A stretch of DNA of 64,000 nt from Bacilli bacterium (GCA_017411715.1 JAFQPO010000007.1:1-64000); one strand, 5' to 3'. Counted from the first letter of the stretch, positions 18,611 to 27,731 are shown. Numbers and translations are program-made. The notes: a model not told the origin generated them from the letters alone.

Positions 18611-18626
18611 GTTAGCAATCGCTAAC
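18611..18626 (-). promoter_or_regulatory. feo operator 2 (inverted repeat GTTAGC-N4-GCTAAC)
   Basis: A perfect 16-bp inverted repeat starts 7 nt downstream of the -10 box, where a bound repressor would cover the transcription start. Confidence 0.8.
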
Positions 18627-18633
18627 CATAACT

Positions 18634-18662
18634 ATTATACACATTTACAATAGTTTTGTCAA
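18634..18662 (-). promoter_or_regulatory. Consensus promoter of the feo operon
   Basis: On the minus strand a perfect TTGACA (18662-18657), 17 nt and a perfect TATAAT (18639-18634). A full-consensus promoter fits a gene controlled mainly by repression. Confidence 0.85.
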
Positions 18663-18679
18663 ACTTTTTGATATAAAAA

Positions 18680-18714
18680 ATAAACACATATGCACTATAT
18701 ACATATGTGTTTTA
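18680..18714 (-). terminator. Terminator of the Rieske oxidoreductase gene
   Basis: The stem AACACATATG/CATATGTGTT is followed on the minus strand by TTTATTTTTT. Confidence 0.75.
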
Positions 18715-18725
18715 TAATAAAAATA

Positions 18726-20006
18726 TTAAAATTTTAAGTCTTTTTGAGCAGGCCCATTAACAACTGTTCCGTCTTTTTTAAAACGTGAACCATGTGATGG
18801 ACATTCCCAACAGCCACTTTCTGTATTATAATTTAAACTACTTCCAAGATGTGTACATCTTGGCTTTTTAAATTTAAAAACAGACTTAAACGTATTAAAT
18901 GTATGTTTAACAAAAGCTTTATTTAAGAAGAATCTTTGAGGATTCGTTAAATAAGATTTTTGATTAGATTTAATTTGTTTAATAATAATCTGACTAGCTG
19001 CATATGACCATAAGAATCCCCATAGATTAAAACCAGTCACTAGATACCAATTTTGATGTAACATATCAAATCTGCCGATATGAGGAACTTTATCTAATGT
19101 TACTACATCTTGATTAATCCACTTATTAATAATTTCAACGTTTGGAAAAATGTCTAAGACTGTATTTTCTAATGATTGTAAATTATTTTGATCTTCGTTT
19201 TTTAAGTTACGATCAAAGCCACCAATAATAGTATAGTCATCATATGGTCTTATATATAAACCATCTTCATCAATACTTAGATACATATTGGTTAACTGAT
19301 TATATTTAATTGATATAACAGATGACATTTTTTGAGAAAGCTTTAAAAAATGTAAACCTTTAAAACGTAAGAAAGGATAGTTTGTCGCAACAATTACAAT
19401 CTTAAACTTAATAGTATTAGACTCTGTATATGCATAATTAGAAGTTAGTTTGATTATTTTAGTATTTTGATATATTTTTAAATCTTTTGTTAAAAAAAAC
19501 ATTGTTTTAAAAGGATCAATATATGCTTGATTAGGTATAACTAAAGCTTTCTTAACATTCATATTTAAGTCGAGTTCATTAATGATTTTAGTTTCTATTC
19601 CTAATCTTTGTAATGCTCTTTGTTCATTTAATATTTTATTTTCATTTTTTGTTGAATATAATATTAAATTAGTTTTTTGAAAACCTATATCTGCTTTTTT
19701 CGAAAGCCTTTCATAAAAAGAAAGAGCTTCTAGATTATAATTTAGAAATCGTTTTGCTTTTTCATATCCTAAATCATTAATCATATCATGATATAAGTAA
19801 TCTTGTTCAATACTTAAAAAAGCTGTAGTTTTTTTAGTTACACCGCACCCTACTTGATCTTTATCAACTAAGACAACATCATATCCATGCTTCTTTAATT
19901 CATATGCACATACTACCCCAGCTATACCTGAGCCAATAACTAAGATGTCTGTTTTAATATTTCGCGAAAGTTGTTCTTTTTCTATTTTATTAATTTGTGG
20001 ATTATT
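18726..20006 (-). CDS. FAD-dependent oxidoreductase with C-terminal Rieske [2Fe-2S] domain
   Basis: Product of 426 residues. An N-terminal Rossmann FAD site (ILVIGSGIAGVVCAYELKKH) opens a DAO-type glycine-oxidase-like domain. The last 45 residues carry the Rieske ligands C-x-H (PRCTHLG) and C-x-x-H (CPSHGSRF). Known: the same layout occurs in the Bacillus YhfW-type proteins, whose substrate is not established. It is probably cytoplasmic and may pass electrons from an amine or similar donor to the cluster. I chose the ATG at 20006 (MNNPQ), which has AGGTGA 5 nt upstream. Confidence 0.88.
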   Translation of the reverse strand, partial: NNPQINKIEKEQLSRNIKTDILVIGSGIAGVVCAYELKKHGYDVVLVDKDQVGCGVTKKTTAFLSIEQDYLYHDMINDLGYEKAKRFLNYNLEALSFYERLSKKADIGFQKTNLILYSTKNENKILNEQRALQRLGIETKIINELDLNMNVKKALVIPNQAYIDPFKTMFFLTKDLKIYQNTKIIKLTSNYAYTESNTIKFKIVIVATNYPFLRFKGLHFLKLSQKMSSVISIKYNQLTNMYLSIDEDGLYIRPYDDYTIIGGFDRNLKNEDQNNLQSLENTVLDIFPNVEIINKWINQDVVTLDKVPHIGRFDMLHQNWYLVTGFNLWGFLWSYAASQIIIKQIKSNQKSYLTNPQRFFLNKAFVKHTFNTFKSVFKFKKPRCTHLGSSLNYNTESGCWECPSHGSRFKKDGTVVNGPAQKDLKF

Positions 20007-20048
20007 CATAATATCACCTAATAATATTATGAACAATAGTTTGTTTTT

Positions 20049-20561
20049 CTATACTATTTTTAAATATGCATTTCGTAATGAATCTACATTATTAAAATCA
20101 TTTTTAATACTAATAACTCCACAAAGAATAAATCCATGATTAAGAAGAAATTGATTCATTGAAATATTATCTTTATGAGTATCAATTCTAATATTAGAAA
20201 TATTTTTCAACTTAATTTCTTTAATAATATATTCTAACATTTCACTAGCAATACCTTTTCTATAATATTTAACTGCCATTTTATGGATTGTTACATATTC
20301 ATAATCATTAATCCATTTACCATTAATAACATTATATGTTTCATCAATTCCATATATTAAAGCATACATGCCTACAATCTCATCATCAACTATAACAACA
20401 TATAAACATTCTTGTTTTATAAAACTTTCTGTTTCTTCAATAAACATTTTTTCATCTGCCCATTGGGTCAGATTAGCTTCTTCTATCATATGTTTTCTAG
20501 CAATAGTATATAAGTTTTGTATTTGCTTTAAATCTAAAATAGTTGCTTTTCTTATTAACAT
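20049..20561 (-). CDS. GNAT-family N-acetyltransferase
   Basis: Product of 170 residues with the GNAT order: N-terminal strand and helix (IRKATILDLKQIQNLY), strand 4 (LYVVIVDDEIVGMYAL), and the acetyl-CoA loop in MAVKYYRKGIASEMLEYI, matching Q/R-x-x-G-x-G/A imperfectly (R-K-G-I-A). The C-terminus ends NHGFILCGVISI, typical of the last strands. It should move an acetyl group from acetyl-CoA to an amine that cannot be named. It lies 42 bp upstream of the Rieske gene on the same strand. Confidence 0.85.
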   Translation of the reverse strand: MLIRKATILDLKQIQNLYTIARKHMIEEANLTQWADEKMFIEETESFIKQECLYVVIVDDEIVGMYALIYGIDETYNVINGKWINDYEYVTIHKMAVKYYRKGIASEMLEYIIKEIKLKNISNIRIDTHKDNISMNQFLLNHGFILCGVISIKNDFNNVDSLRNAYLKIV

Positions 20562-20581
20562 ATTTCACCTATTTAAAAATT

Positions 20582-20629
20582 AGCAATCAAAACGATAATA
20601 CATTTGATTACTATCATAGTGATTGCTTA
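20582..20629 (-). terminator. Weak terminator-like hairpin after the YwaF-like gene
   Basis: Arms AGCAATCA/TGATTGCT lie far apart (20583-20629) and only a short T run (ATTTTTA) follows, so it is a weak candidate. Confidence 0.35.
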
Positions 20630-21391
20630 ATTATGTTTTATTTTATTTTCTAATTTTTGAGATATCCCCGCATACCATCTTTCTTCTTTTGGTAGTGCGA
20701 AAAACTCAAAAATAGAAGTAAAGATAAATGCAACGATAACTGCTATTACACCAATCCAAAGAGTTGAGAAATTTGGCATAGATGGAAATGGATTTTCTAA
20801 TAAATACATACAATTTGGCGCATCTAGATTAGCTAATTTAAAAATTGTAATAATAACAGCTCCATCAACTATTAAAAATAATAAACCTATTATTACACTA
20901 ATAACATTACTAACTCTAATTTTAATAAACTTACCAATTGCTAAATATAATGCTCCAATAATCATTGTTGAATGACTTAATAAACCTTTTAGAATATCCC
21001 AGTCTAGTAGATTAGGTGTACGCATATAATTCTCATTAAAAATAATACCTACAACTCCTCCAACTATCCCAAGGTAGAAAGTGAATTCCGCAACCACTTT
21101 AAAGAAACGCCCATTTTTATTTTTAATAAATGATGATAAAAGTAAAAGCCACATTGCGACATTACAAGGATAAATTGGAAATAACATTGAATCATCGACA
21201 TCGGCGATACCAGTTTTGAAAAATGATACATAAATACTACTGTAATGAAGTAAAACAGTAATTATAGCAGTAGCTTGTAAAAACTTTTGTTTATGTTCAT
21301 CTTTTTTTATAAAATATTGAGCTAATACAAAAATTCCAATTGTAATGATTGTAGATATGATTGTGTATAGTGCATGATTTAAATCCGACAC
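20627..21391 (-). CDS. YwaF/TIGR02206-like integral membrane protein
   Basis: Product of 254 residues with seven transmembrane segments. The conserved features of the family are present: an L/F-P-x-Y/H-x-C-N motif (FPIYPCNVAMWLLLL) near residue 75, then GLLSHSTMIIGALYL, and a NCMYLLENP segment near residue 190. The function of the family is unknown. The start is a GTG at 21391 with GGGGATAAT before it. It stands alone with a hairpin downstream. Confidence 0.75.
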   Translation of the reverse strand: MSDLNHALYTIISTIITIGIFVLAQYFIKKDEHKQKFLQATAIITVLLHYSSIYVSFFKTGIADVDDSMLFPIYPCNVAMWLLLLSSFIKNKNGRFFKVVAEFTFYLGIVGGVVGIIFNENYMRTPNLLDWDILKGLLSHSTMIIGALYLAIGKFIKIRVSNVISVIIGLLFLIVDGAVIITIFKLANLDAPNCMYLLENPFPSMPNFSTLWIGVIAVIVAFIFTSIFEFFALPKEERWYAGISQKLENKIKHN

Positions 21392-21416
21392 TATTATCCC
21401 CTTCTTTCTATATATA

Positions 21417-21875
21417 TTAAATTATTTTTTGTTCAATTAAATATTTTTCTAAAATACCAGCAGCGCTTGCTACTAAATCACCACAAGGGCGAACTTCATA
21501 GTATTTCATTGTTCTTGCATCAGGTACTCCACCTTTAACAACTTCTAATTTTGCGCCAGCTAATAATTCTGCACAAATTAAACTATTATTTGTTTTTTCA
21601 AATTCTTCACAAAGCATACGAGTTTTTTCATATGTGCCCATTTTATTTTCAGGTGTATTTTCACCATTTGAAACCATTAATCCTAGAATAAATGCCATTC
21701 CACTAACAGCACCACATGTTAAGCGTAATCTACCAAGACCACCACCAAAAGGTAATGTAGCATTAATAATTTCTTCTTTTGATAAACTAACTAAATCATT
21801 AAATGCTAATGCAACCGCTTGTGAACAAGCATATCCTTCTTCAAAATATTTTTTTGCTAAATCTGATCTTTTCAT
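21417..21875 (-). CDS. C_GCAxxG_C_C family putative redox protein
   Basis: Product of 152 residues. It has the family's cysteine spacing: ACSQAVALAF near residue 17, LTCGAVSGMAFILG near 55 (the GCAxxG-like core, here TCGAVSG), LCEEF and ICAELL near 90-105, and RPCGDLVASAAG near 130. Known: the family is thought to be redox- or metal-linked because of its cysteines and frequent membership in electron-transfer operons, but no reaction is proven. It lies just downstream of the Sel1 gene (12-bp gap), on the same transcript. Confidence 0.8.
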   Translation of the reverse strand: MKRSDLAKKYFEEGYACSQAVALAFNDLVSLSKEEIINATLPFGGGLGRLRLTCGAVSGMAFILGLMVSNGENTPENKMGTYEKTRMLCEEFEKTNNSLICAELLAGAKLEVVKGGVPDARTMKYYEVRPCGDLVASAAGILEKYLIEQKII

Positions 21876-21886
21876 ATATACTCCTA

Positions 21887-23101
21887 TTATATTTTATCTC
21901 TACTTAAATAGTCGCCTAATTCAATTGCTTTCTTATAGTATGCTTTCGCTATTTTAAGGTTTTTTTCAGTTCCTATTCCTTTTGAATAATATCTACCTAA
22001 ATTTCTATAAATTAACTTTTCATTTAAGTCAACCGCATTAATTAATATTTCAAAAGCTTTTTTAGGATCTTTTGAAACGCCATTACCGTATTCATACATT
22101 AATGATAAATTATATGTGGCTTTACCATCTCCTGCAGCTGATGCTTTTTCATAATATAGGATGGCCTTTTCAAATTGATTCATCTCAAAATAACAGCGAC
22201 CAATATTATATACTGAAGCTCTAGTATTAACCTGTTCAAAATATTCAATGGCTTTATTAAGATTCTTGTCAACTACTGACCCCTCTGCATATTCTACTCC
22301 AACATAGAAGCAGGCTTCTTTATCTCCATTATTAGCTTTTTCTAATAATTCATCAAAATGAGTGAATCGTTCATATAACTTATCAAAAGCTTTTTTATCA
22401 TCTTTAGATACTTTATACTTTTTCATTAATTCTAAGTATTCTTCATTACCAATTTTGCCTAAAGTCTTTTTAAGAAGTTTTACATTAATCTCATCTAAAT
22501 ATCCACGATCATTACCTTTAATATATGAAGCTCTAATATCTTTAATAAGCGCTGCTACAGTTGGATCAATAATTAATGAATCAACCGGATTAATATTATA
22601 CCAAACAAATTGTTTTGTCTTGCTCGTATCACTCAAACTTGATAATATTTCTTTACATTTAATTAAGTAATTCAAATAATAACTATTAACTATTTTATAA
22701 TACATATTATCAATAACGCTATCCAAATTATAATTAGACATTTTAAGATTGTTATATATGAACCAAGTATAACGATCAATGATTCTAAAATTACCTAGAT
22801 TATTAAAATCTGAATACTTTTTCTTAAATCCTACTTTATCTGTATATTCATTAAAAATTAGTTTATATCCACAAATTAAAGATTTATCTCCTAAATCTTT
22901 AGGGTATTGTTTAGCACCGCTATATTTTCTCAATTTCTCGGTAACGTTATAACTTTTCATAAAATGTGTATTATAAGCAGTAAAAGCACTTGTTGGAAAA
23001 CTACTTCCTTTTACTATAGACTCAACAACATTTAAATTTGCAAGTAATAATGGTATAGTTTCAATTAAATATTCTCTAGAAATTGTATATACACTTGCCA
23101 T
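21887..23101 (-). CDS. Sel1/TPR-like repeat protein
   Basis: Product of 404 residues. The C-terminal 150 residues contain about four Sel1-like repeats: EACFYVGVEYAEGSVVDKNL, ASVYNIGRCYFEMNQFEKAI, GKATYNLSLMYEYGNGVSKD and a last one ending YYKKAIELGDYL. The N-terminal 250 residues are helical and not recognised. Sel1 repeats bind partner proteins. No signal peptide is seen, so it should be cytoplasmic. The gene follows a strong hairpin with a T run, so its transcription may start after, or escape, that terminator. Confidence 0.75.
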   Translation of the reverse strand: MASVYTISREYLIETIPLLLANLNVVESIVKGSSFPTSAFTAYNTHFMKSYNVTEKLRKYSGAKQYPKDLGDKSLICGYKLIFNEYTDKVGFKKKYSDFNNLGNFRIIDRYTWFIYNNLKMSNYNLDSVIDNMYYKIVNSYYLNYLIKCKEILSSLSDTSKTKQFVWYNINPVDSLIIDPTVAALIKDIRASYIKGNDRGYLDEINVKLLKKTLGKIGNEEYLELMKKYKVSKDDKKAFDKLYERFTHFDELLEKANNGDKEACFYVGVEYAEGSVVDKNLNKAIEYFEQVNTRASVYNIGRCYFEMNQFEKAILYYEKASAAGDGKATYNLSLMYEYGNGVSKDPKKAFEILINAVDLNEKLIYRNLGRYYSKGIGTEKNLKIAKAYYKKAIELGDYLSRDKI

Positions 23102-23112
23102 ATTGAACTCCT

Positions 23113-23157
23113 TTAAAAAAACTATAATATGACCATTTTATATCATATTATAGTTAT
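23113..23157 (-). terminator. Terminator or attenuator between the FakA-like gene and the Sel1 gene
   Basis: A perfect 13-bp stem (AACTATAATATGA and its complement) with a 10-nt loop is followed on the minus strand by seven T and, at once, by the AAAGGAG site of the Sel1 gene. Confidence 0.75.
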
Positions 23158-23236
23158 TTTATCATAATATTAAATAATTTTCAACCTTTAAGGTTAGATA
23201 TTACTTTTAAAATATTTGTAGTATAAATAATTATTA

Positions 23237-24883
23237 CTACTCAAGGATAATTATAAAGTCATACACTTCTTGTTGTCCATTGATTTCATATACTTCAACC
23301 ATTGGATAATCTTTGTGGAGTCTATCTTTAATAATTTTTCTTTCTTCTTCTGTTACATCTATTCCATACACATTGATTAAAAATTCTCTATCATCAATAT
23401 CTAGTTTTTCTAAAAGTTCAAAATATGTTTCTATTTTTGATGCGTTAGACGCAAGCATTGTTTTCCCTGAAAAGCCAATATAATCGCCATTTTTAATTTC
23501 AACATTATTGATATTAGCATCTCTAATTGATTTTGTTATTGTTCCTGTGGTACTTGATTTAGTACCTTCTACTAATGTTTGTCTAATTTCTTCTGGATCA
23601 TCAACTGATAAATCTAATAATGATAGTGCAGAATATGCCTCACCAAAATCTTTGCTTTCAATAACATAAATATTAGCATCTTTATATAAATCTTTTGCTT
23701 CTTTTGCGGTCATGATGATATTAGAATTATTAGGGAATACATATATATTATCCGCATTAACTTCTTCAAATGCTTCTAGGAAATCTTTAGTTGATGGATT
23801 TTTAGTTTGTCCACCATCAATAACAGAATTCACTCCTAATTCATAGAATGTGTCAATTAATCCTTGCCCTGTCGCAACTACTACAACCGCATATTTTTTG
23901 TGAGCTTGTTGTTTTTTAAGTTTATGTTCTTGAATTGTTTCATTATGTTGTAAAGTCATATTTTCAATCTTTACAGTTAAGAACTCTCCAAATGATTGAC
24001 AGAATTCTAATGCTTTATATGGCATTAAAGTATGTACATGAATTTTAACAATTGTACCTATCATATAAGCAACAATTGAATCACCAATAGTTTCTAAATA
24101 TTTAATAATTGTTTCAACATCAAAATTATGAACATCTACTTTAGATGTTTGAAGTTGTAATAAAAACTCAGTACAATAACCATATTTCATAACCGAATTT
24201 TCATTAAATTTAGAAAAGTCAATATCTTTAGTTGTGCCTTCTTGTTCATTTGAAGCAATTTCTTTTCCTTTGAGTACCGCATCAAATCCTTTAACAATAT
24301 ACAAAAGACCTGCTCCACCACTATCAATTACACCTGCTTCTTTTAATACCGCAAGCATTTCTGGTGTTCTTGCGAGCGACTTTTCCATTTCTATTTTTAA
24401 ATTATCAATAAAGTCATTAATAGTAGTATTTTTATCAGCATGAACTGATGCATTAGTTGCGGCTTCGCGAGCAACAGTTAGAATTGTTCCTTCAACTGGT
24501 TTTACTACTGCTTGATATGCTTGATGGAATGATTCTAAGAAAGCAGCTTTAAAGATATTAATATCAGCTTCATCATGACCTTTTAATCCATTTGCTAAAC
24601 CATTAAATAATTGAGATAGAATTACCCCAGAATTACCTCTTGCATTTAACATCATACCATCTGCTAATGCTTTAGCTTTTTTATATAATGAAGTTGAATT
24701 AACACTTCTTAAATTGTTAATCCCACCACTAATAGTTAAGTACATATTATCACCTGTATCACCATCAGGAATAGGGAAAACATTTAAGTCATTTACTTCT
24801 TTAACATTTGCCTTTAAATTGGCTACACCACCAACAATCATTTTTTCAAATAATATTCCATCAATTTTTTCTACATTAACCAT
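23237..24883 (-). CDS. fakA: DhaL/DAK2-domain protein, FakA-like fatty acid kinase subunit
   Basis: Product of 548 residues. The N-terminal domain (residues 1-200) carries the DhaL signature VFPIPDGDTGDNMYLTI, where the aspartates bind Mg-ATP, and LNARGNSGVILSQLF. The middle and C-terminal parts match the YloV/FakA family. Known: FakA with a DegV-type FakB phosphorylates host-derived or recycled fatty acids for lipid synthesis. A DegV protein lies 2 kb away (26831-27652), which supports the pairing though they are not in one operon. The usual upstream asp23 gene is absent here. AAGGAG precedes the ATG. Confidence 0.88.
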   Translation of the reverse strand: MVNVEKIDGILFEKMIVGGVANLKANVKEVNDLNVFPIPDGDTGDNMYLTISGGINNLRSVNSTSLYKKAKALADGMMLNARGNSGVILSQLFNGLANGLKGHDEADINIFKAAFLESFHQAYQAVVKPVEGTILTVAREAATNASVHADKNTTINDFIDNLKIEMEKSLARTPEMLAVLKEAGVIDSGGAGLLYIVKGFDAVLKGKEIASNEQEGTTKDIDFSKFNENSVMKYGYCTEFLLQLQTSKVDVHNFDVETIIKYLETIGDSIVAYMIGTIVKIHVHTLMPYKALEFCQSFGEFLTVKIENMTLQHNETIQEHKLKKQQAHKKYAVVVVATGQGLIDTFYELGVNSVIDGGQTKNPSTKDFLEAFEEVNADNIYVFPNNSNIIMTAKEAKDLYKDANIYVIESKDFGEAYSALSLLDLSVDDPEEIRQTLVEGTKSSTTGTITKSIRDANINNVEIKNGDYIGFSGKTMLASNASKIETYFELLEKLDIDDREFLINVYGIDVTEEERKIIKDRLHKDYPMVEVYEINGQQEVYDFIIILE

Positions 24884-24961
24884 ACTATTTTTACTCCTTA
24901 TACTTTAAGCAAAATTTCACTCATATATCATACCTTATTTAGATAAACTGAATATAAACTT

Positions 24962-24998
24962 AAAAAAAGATTAGCAAAAACTAATTTGCTAATCTTTG
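24962..24998 (-). terminator. Terminator of the first two-component operon
   Basis: The stem AGATTAGCAAA/TTTGCTAATCT (one bulge) is followed by seven T on the minus strand. Confidence 0.85.
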
Positions 24999-25000
24999 TC

Positions 25001-26074
25001 TTAACTAATTCTTGCAAGTTTAATTGTAAATTTTGTTTTATTATTTTTACTTTCTACTGTTACGTCACCTTTGTGTAAAGTAACAATTTTTTTAACAATA
25101 CTTAAGCCAATACCATTACCTTCAGTTTTACTGCTTCCTTGATAGAATTTAGCAAAGATTTTATCTAGATCCTCTTCACTAATATCATCACATTCATTAA
25201 TAACATCTACATAAATATAATTTTGTTTACGTTGAACATTAATTGTAATAATTGAATTATCATAAGCAAACTTGATCGCATTATCAATTAAATTAATCCA
25301 AACTTGTTTTAATAAGTCCATATTACCAACAATTTCAATTTCATCAAAATCCATAACAAAATCAATGCTTTTTTTAGCCCACTTTTTATCAAGTAACAAA
25401 ACTGATGTTCTAATTTGTTCAGACAGATTAAAAGCTTCTTTATCCTTTAATATTTCTTGACTTTCTAGTTTTGATAAATTTAGTATGTTAGTTGTTAAAT
25501 CTGATAGACGGTGTGCTTCTTCTTCGATGATATTTAAATACTCAATTCTTTTCTCATTTGGAAAATTTGGTTGTTTCATTAAACTAATTAAGCCAGTAAT
25601 TGAAACCAGTGGAGTTTTTAATTCATGAGAAAAGTTATTTATAAAATCAGCACTTAGCATTTCATTTTTCTTTAATTCTCTAGCTAATTTATTATAACTT
25701 TCAGTTAGTTCTTTCAAAGCATTATTAGCCTTAATATCAATTTGTTCATCATAATGTCCTTCTGAAAGTCTTGTCATCCCATATATTAAACGATGAATTG
25801 GCTTCATAATAATTTTACCAAATATATATGATATTAATAATCCCACTATAACTGATGAGACAATCCAAATCATAATAACAAACCAACCTAAGTCATTGTC
25901 TAAATAAATCGTTAAAAGTTCAGTTAAATTAAATAAATAAGCAAGTAGCGCCATAATTCCTACAACTACTACTAAAACTATCGCAACCACTAAGATAAAA
26001 AGCGCATTAATCCTATTTTCACTTTTTTTAATGATACGATTAATTTCAAATTTCTTAATATTTATTTTTTTCAT
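25001..26074 (-). CDS. Sensor histidine kinase
   Basis: Product of 357 residues. Two transmembrane helices (about residues 22-50 and 63-85) leave only a 12-residue outer loop, so a signal in or near the membrane is likely. A HAMP-like linker follows, then the H box FINNFSHELKTPLVSI, N box WINLIDNAIKFA, and the F and G2 boxes (FAKFYQGSSKTEGNGIGLSI). It phosphorylates the response regulator encoded just upstream; the ATG overlaps that stop by four bases (ATGA). This short-loop plan is shared with kinases that sense cell-wall stress or antibiotics, but the signal is not identifiable. Confidence 0.93.
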   Translation of the reverse strand: MKKINIKKFEINRIIKKSENRINALFILVVAIVLVVVVGIMALLAYLFNLTELLTIYLDNDLGWFVIMIWIVSSVIVGLLISYIFGKIIMKPIHRLIYGMTRLSEGHYDEQIDIKANNALKELTESYNKLARELKKNEMLSADFINNFSHELKTPLVSITGLISLMKQPNFPNEKRIEYLNIIEEEAHRLSDLTTNILNLSKLESQEILKDKEAFNLSEQIRTSVLLLDKKWAKKSIDFVMDFDEIEIVGNMDLLKQVWINLIDNAIKFAYDNSIITINVQRKQNYIYVDVINECDDISEEDLDKIFAKFYQGSSKTEGNGIGLSIVKKIVTLHKGDVTVESKNNKTKFTIKLARIS

Positions 26075-26742
26075 TTTTTAATCACCTTATAGCCAAGTCC
26101 TCTGACCGCAACAATCTCAAATTCTTGCCAGTTATCAAATTTTTTACGAAGACGATTAATATGAACAGTTAAAGTTTCCCATGAAGTTTCACAATCATAT
26201 CCCCAAATTTCATCCATTAGTTGAATTCTTGTGAAAATCTTATCCGGATTAGATAATAGTTTATATAGTAATAAAAATTCTTTTTGAGGAAGTTCTACTA
26301 CTTCATCAAATCTACTTACCTCATATGAATCATAATTTAAAGTGATATTACCAAATGATAGTTTTCTTTCTGACTCTAAATTATATCTTCTAAGTAAGGC
26401 TTTAACATGAAGTAATAATTCTTCTAAATCAATTGGTTTAGACATATAATCATCTATTCCCATTAGGAATCCTTTTTTCCTATCATCCGATAAATGTTTC
26501 GCTGACATCATTAATATTGGTAATTCACTATTAGCAAGTCTAACTTGTTTAGTGAACTCATATCCATCCATCTTAGGCATCATTATATCAACAATAACTA
26601 AATCAATATGATGTTCTCCTAACATTTCAATTGCTTCAGTACCATTTTTCGCAGTATATACATCATAGTGGTTAAGTTCTAGTGCTTCTTTAATAAAAAA
26701 GCGAATGTTTTTATCATCATCAACAACTAATATTTTAAACAT
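26071..26742 (-). CDS. OmpR/PhoB-family response regulator
   Basis: Product of 223 residues. The receiver domain has the acid pocket (LVVDDDKN), the phosphorylated aspartate in LVIVDIMMPKMDGYEF, the switch Ser in MMSAKHLSDD and the Lys in MSKPIDLEELL. The C-terminal winged helix ends in the family's WGYDCETSWETLTVHINRLR and VRGLGYKV. I chose the ATG at 26742 (MFKILVVDDD) because AAGGAAGTG stands in front of it; a frame 51 bases longer has no ribosome binding site. Confidence 0.95.
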   Translation of the reverse strand: MFKILVVDDDKNIRFFIKEALELNHYDVYTAKNGTEAIEMLGEHHIDLVIVDIMMPKMDGYEFTKQVRLANSELPILMMSAKHLSDDRKKGFLMGIDDYMSKPIDLEELLLHVKALLRRYNLESERKLSFGNITLNYDSYEVSRFDEVVELPQKEFLLLYKLLSNPDKIFTRIQLMDEIWGYDCETSWETLTVHINRLRKKFDNWQEFEIVAVRGLGYKVIKK

Positions 26743-26807
26743 ATAAACACTTCCTTTTTTGACATTATAACATATTTCTACAAAAATCCCCAATAAAAAG
26801 TCTTAAA

Positions 26808-26832
26808 ATAAAAAAGCAGAAATTCTGCTTTT
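26808..26832 (-). terminator. Terminator overlapping the DegV stop codon
   Basis: The hairpin AAAAGCAGAA/TTCTGCTTTT ends in a T/A-rich tract on the minus strand, and the stop of degV is inside the stem. Confidence 0.7.
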
Positions 26833-27652
26833 ATTCTTTTTCAACAAATATATATCCAAAAGCATTAGGTCCCCAGTGACTTGCCACCGCATAATCTAAA
26901 TGATCAAATTCTGTTAAAATATCTAAATGTTTCTTTTGTGTTTTTGATTTTAATACTTCAAGATTATTTGTTTGATAAGTATAAGATGGTACTATTGGAT
27001 AATTTTCATCACAATTTTCTAATTCATCAACAATTGTTTTCATTGCTTTTTGTAAACCACGCATCTTTTGATATACTTTAACATGTCCTTTTTCAATAGT
27101 GATAATTGGAGTAACATGTAATAATGTACCCACAATAAAACCAACTTTACTCAGACGTCCTCCACGATGTAAATATTCTAATGTTTCAGGAACAGCTAAT
27201 ATCTTAATTCTAGGAATTAATTTATTTACCTTATCAACAACAAAATCCAAAGATTCATTACGATATTTATTAATTTCATTAACAATTATTTTAATTCCAC
27301 CAACACAGCTTAAAGAATCAATAACCCTTACCTTAGGATTATCTTCATACATCATCCTAAAAGCATTATATGTACCTGATATACCTGATGATATCGTTAC
27401 TATTATAACTTCATCCCCACCATTTAAAAATGCATTAACTTTTTCTTCTAACTCAGTCATTGATGGAAGTGATGTTTTTGGGAACTTTTTCTTATTAATT
27501 AAATAATCCCAAAAAATTTCATCTGTAATATCAATACCATCTTTATATTCATTATCACCTAATAATATTTTAAGTGGAACAATCTCCACATTATACAATT
27601 CTTTTTCATTTTGTTTTATACTACTACCAGAATCTACTATAACACGTATCAT
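26831..27652 (-). CDS. DegV-family fatty-acid-binding protein (FakB-like)
   Basis: Product of 273 residues. It starts IRVIVDSGSSIKQNE (the family's D-S-x-S/A-D strand), then VPLKILLGDNEYKDGIDI, TSLPSMTEL, TISSGISGTYNAFRM and the Arg-containing YLHRGGRLSKVG, all standard for DegV proteins. Known: FakB members hold a fatty acid and present it to FakA for phosphorylation; a FakA-like gene lies 2 kb downstream. The gene is a single unit behind a palindromic operator placed on its promoter. AAGGAGG precedes the ATG. Confidence 0.88.
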   Translation of the reverse strand: MIRVIVDSGSSIKQNEKELYNVEIVPLKILLGDNEYKDGIDITDEIFWDYLINKKKFPKTSLPSMTELEEKVNAFLNGGDEVIIVTISSGISGTYNAFRMMYEDNPKVRVIDSLSCVGGIKIIVNEINKYRNESLDFVVDKVNKLIPRIKILAVPETLEYLHRGGRLSKVGFIVGTLLHVTPIITIEKGHVKVYQKMRGLQKAMKTIVDELENCDENYPIVPSYTYQTNNLEVLKSKTQKKHLDILTEFDHLDYAVASHWGPNAFGYIFVEKE

Positions 27653-27680
27653 TTTAACCTCCTTAATAATCTAATTTATA

Positions 27681-27703
27681 TATACCTAATCAGATTAGGT
27701 ATA
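27681..27703 (-). promoter_or_regulatory. Perfect 23-bp palindromic operator at the degV promoter
   Basis: TATACCTAATC-A-GATTAGGTATA has two 11-bp arms around a single central base. It starts directly at the edge of the -10 box, covering the transcription start. The regulator is not known. Confidence 0.75.
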
Positions 27704-27731
27704 CAATATCATAATGTATTATTAAAGTCAA
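27703..27731 (-). promoter_or_regulatory. Promoter of the degV gene
   Basis: On the minus strand TTGACT (27731-27726), 17 nt, TATTGT (27708-27703). Confidence 0.65.
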
